A stretch of 64,000 nucleotides of DNA, from contig CAJHZI010000533.1 in NCBI GenBank assembly GCA_905160935.1, forward strand, positions 641,501 through 705,500, in the 5' to 3' direction. This document shows positions 63,000-64,000 of the stretch, piece by piece (positions within the stretch are counted from its first letter, which is position 1; the number at the start of each line of letters is the position of its first letter). The notes under the pieces are model-generated. The model searched no databases, was not told the origin of the DNA, and saw nothing but the letters and a program-made list of their open reading frames with translations. The position numbers and the translations under genes are program-made. The stretch comes from Enchytraeus crypticus. Taxonomy: Eukaryota > Annelida > Clitellata > Enchytraeida > Enchytraeidae.

Positions 63000-63435
63000 A
63001 AGTTGGGGCCGGGGGCCTACTTGGTTCGTCTGAGTAGGTTCCCAGGTGGGCGGCTCCGATGGTGTTCACCGTATAGTTGTACAAAGATACGGTGTACAAC
63101 GTATAGTTCTCATAAAGGATCGAGTCTCAATCATCCTTCCTCTTACTGACTACCTACTGGATAGGGAAGGGGGCCCCTCAGGTTGGCTAGTGTCCCAAGC
63201 CGCGAAGCTAATTGGAGGCGAGAGAGTTCGGTGTCCCCTGGGTAGGCCCAGGTAAGAGGCTGGTAGTCCACGGCGATACCCGGGTCGCGTCCGTCTCTGC
63301 GTGTGTTCGCTAAGCGCCTGGGTCGAGTTTGTCTCTGCAGGCGGTATACTAGCGACGGCATTACCTGGACGGAGTTCGTCTCTGTAGGTATTTGTTAGGC
63401 GCCTGGACGGAGTTCGTCTCTGCAGGCGGGGGCTA
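63000..63435. repeat. GC-rich island with a short tandem array
   Basis: In AT-rich surroundings, 63005-63435 is GC-rich. Four diverged units start near 63279, 63317, 63364 and 63402, each of the form cctggacggagttcgtctct plus gcaggcg, with variable spacers. No ORF of recognisable family; may belong to an LTR or other repeat. Confidence 0.6.
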
Positions 63436-63479
63436 GATTACTAATGACCAGTTGACTATCCACGACTCATTGAAACATT

Positions 63480-63960
63480 ATCAATGATGCAATTAATTAA
63501 AACAAGCCCAATACCATTCAATCGGTCCTTAGTGATAGCATTGCTCTATCTAGCTAGTCGCTGATATGGTATGCGAAGGTGCTTCTATCAGTAGCCTATA
63601 TTTTATCTGTTCTTGAAAAAAAGGATTTTTTATAGAATACTAAAATTATATACATTTATGGCCGTTTTTATGGAATCAGGTACACTATTCCATATGTGAA
63701 CACTAGAAAAATTATCGAGTTAAAAATTTTAATCTTGGAATGAAAATACAAATAATTAGTTTATGTGAGTCTAGTCTCATAGTCATGGTTAGCAGTTCTG
63801 TTGAAAAAAGTATTCTTTATTAATATTTGAAGCTGGCCTATTGCTATCAGATAGAATATATTTGTATATTAGTTTATCAATTGCTAATCTAAATAACATA
63901 TTAACAGAAAGTACATTAAAATTTGAGTGTAATTCTTTAACATTGCAAAATTTACTTTGA
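63480..63960 (-). mobile_element. LINE-D-like 3' remnant
   Basis: Minus strand encodes SSVHIWNSVPDSIKTAINVY near 63720-63640, the WN-x-x-P-x-x-I motif that ends many LINE reverse transcriptases, amid frameshifts. gcaattaattaaaacaagcc at 63490 is shared with 16231, linking it to the insert there. Confidence 0.6.
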
Positions 63961-64000
63961 TATTGATGATTTCATTTCTTAGTCTCTTATTCATTGCAAC

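Overview
This window is nuclear DNA from an AT-rich, intron-rich, transposon-dense animal genome. The gene style (class 1-1 module exons, a transmembrane mosaic protease with LDLa and SRCR modules) and the repeat content (RTE-like and ORF1-bearing LINEs, tRNA-derived SINEs, Tc1/mariner elements) fit a marine invertebrate. A lophotrochozoan is my best guess, but the sequence alone does not fix the species. There is no bacterial or organelle gene organisation.

Host genes. (1) The main gene runs about 29.7 kb on the plus strand, 20182-49833. I reconstructed 19 coding exons whose splice phases all agree, giving a 1183-residue type II transmembrane mosaic serine protease. Its order is: short cytoplasmic Tyr/Pro tail, one membrane segment, Thr/Ser/Pro mucin stalk, SEA-like domain, EGF, five LDLa repeats, SRCR, trypsin-fold protease. 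The catalytic triad is present. The activation site (Tyr before IVNG), the S1 pocket (Asn where trypsins have Asp189) and the missing C191-C220 disulfide are unusual. (2) Upstream, 10596-12260 is an uninterrupted 554-codon ORF for a secreted cysteine-rich protein with a Ser/Thr/Pro tail, of unknown function. (3) A tRNA-Leu(UAA) gene lies on the minus strand at 15550-15631.

Mobile DNA. A full-length but decayed RTE-like LINE (LINE-A, 1478-4657) has an 11-bp target-site duplication, and several 5'-truncated copies of it occur elsewhere. Other LINEs are an RTE with a GAT tail (17308-17998), LINE-C (26929-27808), LINE-D (29596-30700 and the window end), LINE-E (about 47290-47880) and an ORF1/ORF2 LINE (LINE-B, 53220-55340). 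A structurally intact 1388-bp DD37E mariner-like element sits in intron 12 of the protease gene (41383-42770), and a decayed mariner with long inverted repeats sits in intron 9. A Ty3/gypsy-like gag-protease remnant occupies about 55.5-58.5 kb.

Two abundant SINE families are present: SINE-1, about 300 bp and 15 copies, and SINE-2, tRNA-derived and 11 copies. The 3' end of SINE-1 resembles the 3' end of LINE-A, which suggests LINE-A supplies its retrotransposition machinery. A 5S-rRNA-like segment lies in intron 2 of the protease gene.

Layout: 0-5 kb LINE-A and a piggyBac-like MITE; 5-10 kb repeats only; 10.6-12.3 kb cysteine-rich gene; 12-20 kb SINEs, tRNA-Leu and RTE; 20-50 kb protease gene with repeat-filled introns; 50-53 kb 3' flank with two hairpins; 53-55.3 kb nested transposons; 55.5-61 kb gag-pro element and minisatellite; 61-64 kb repeats and a GC-rich tandem array.
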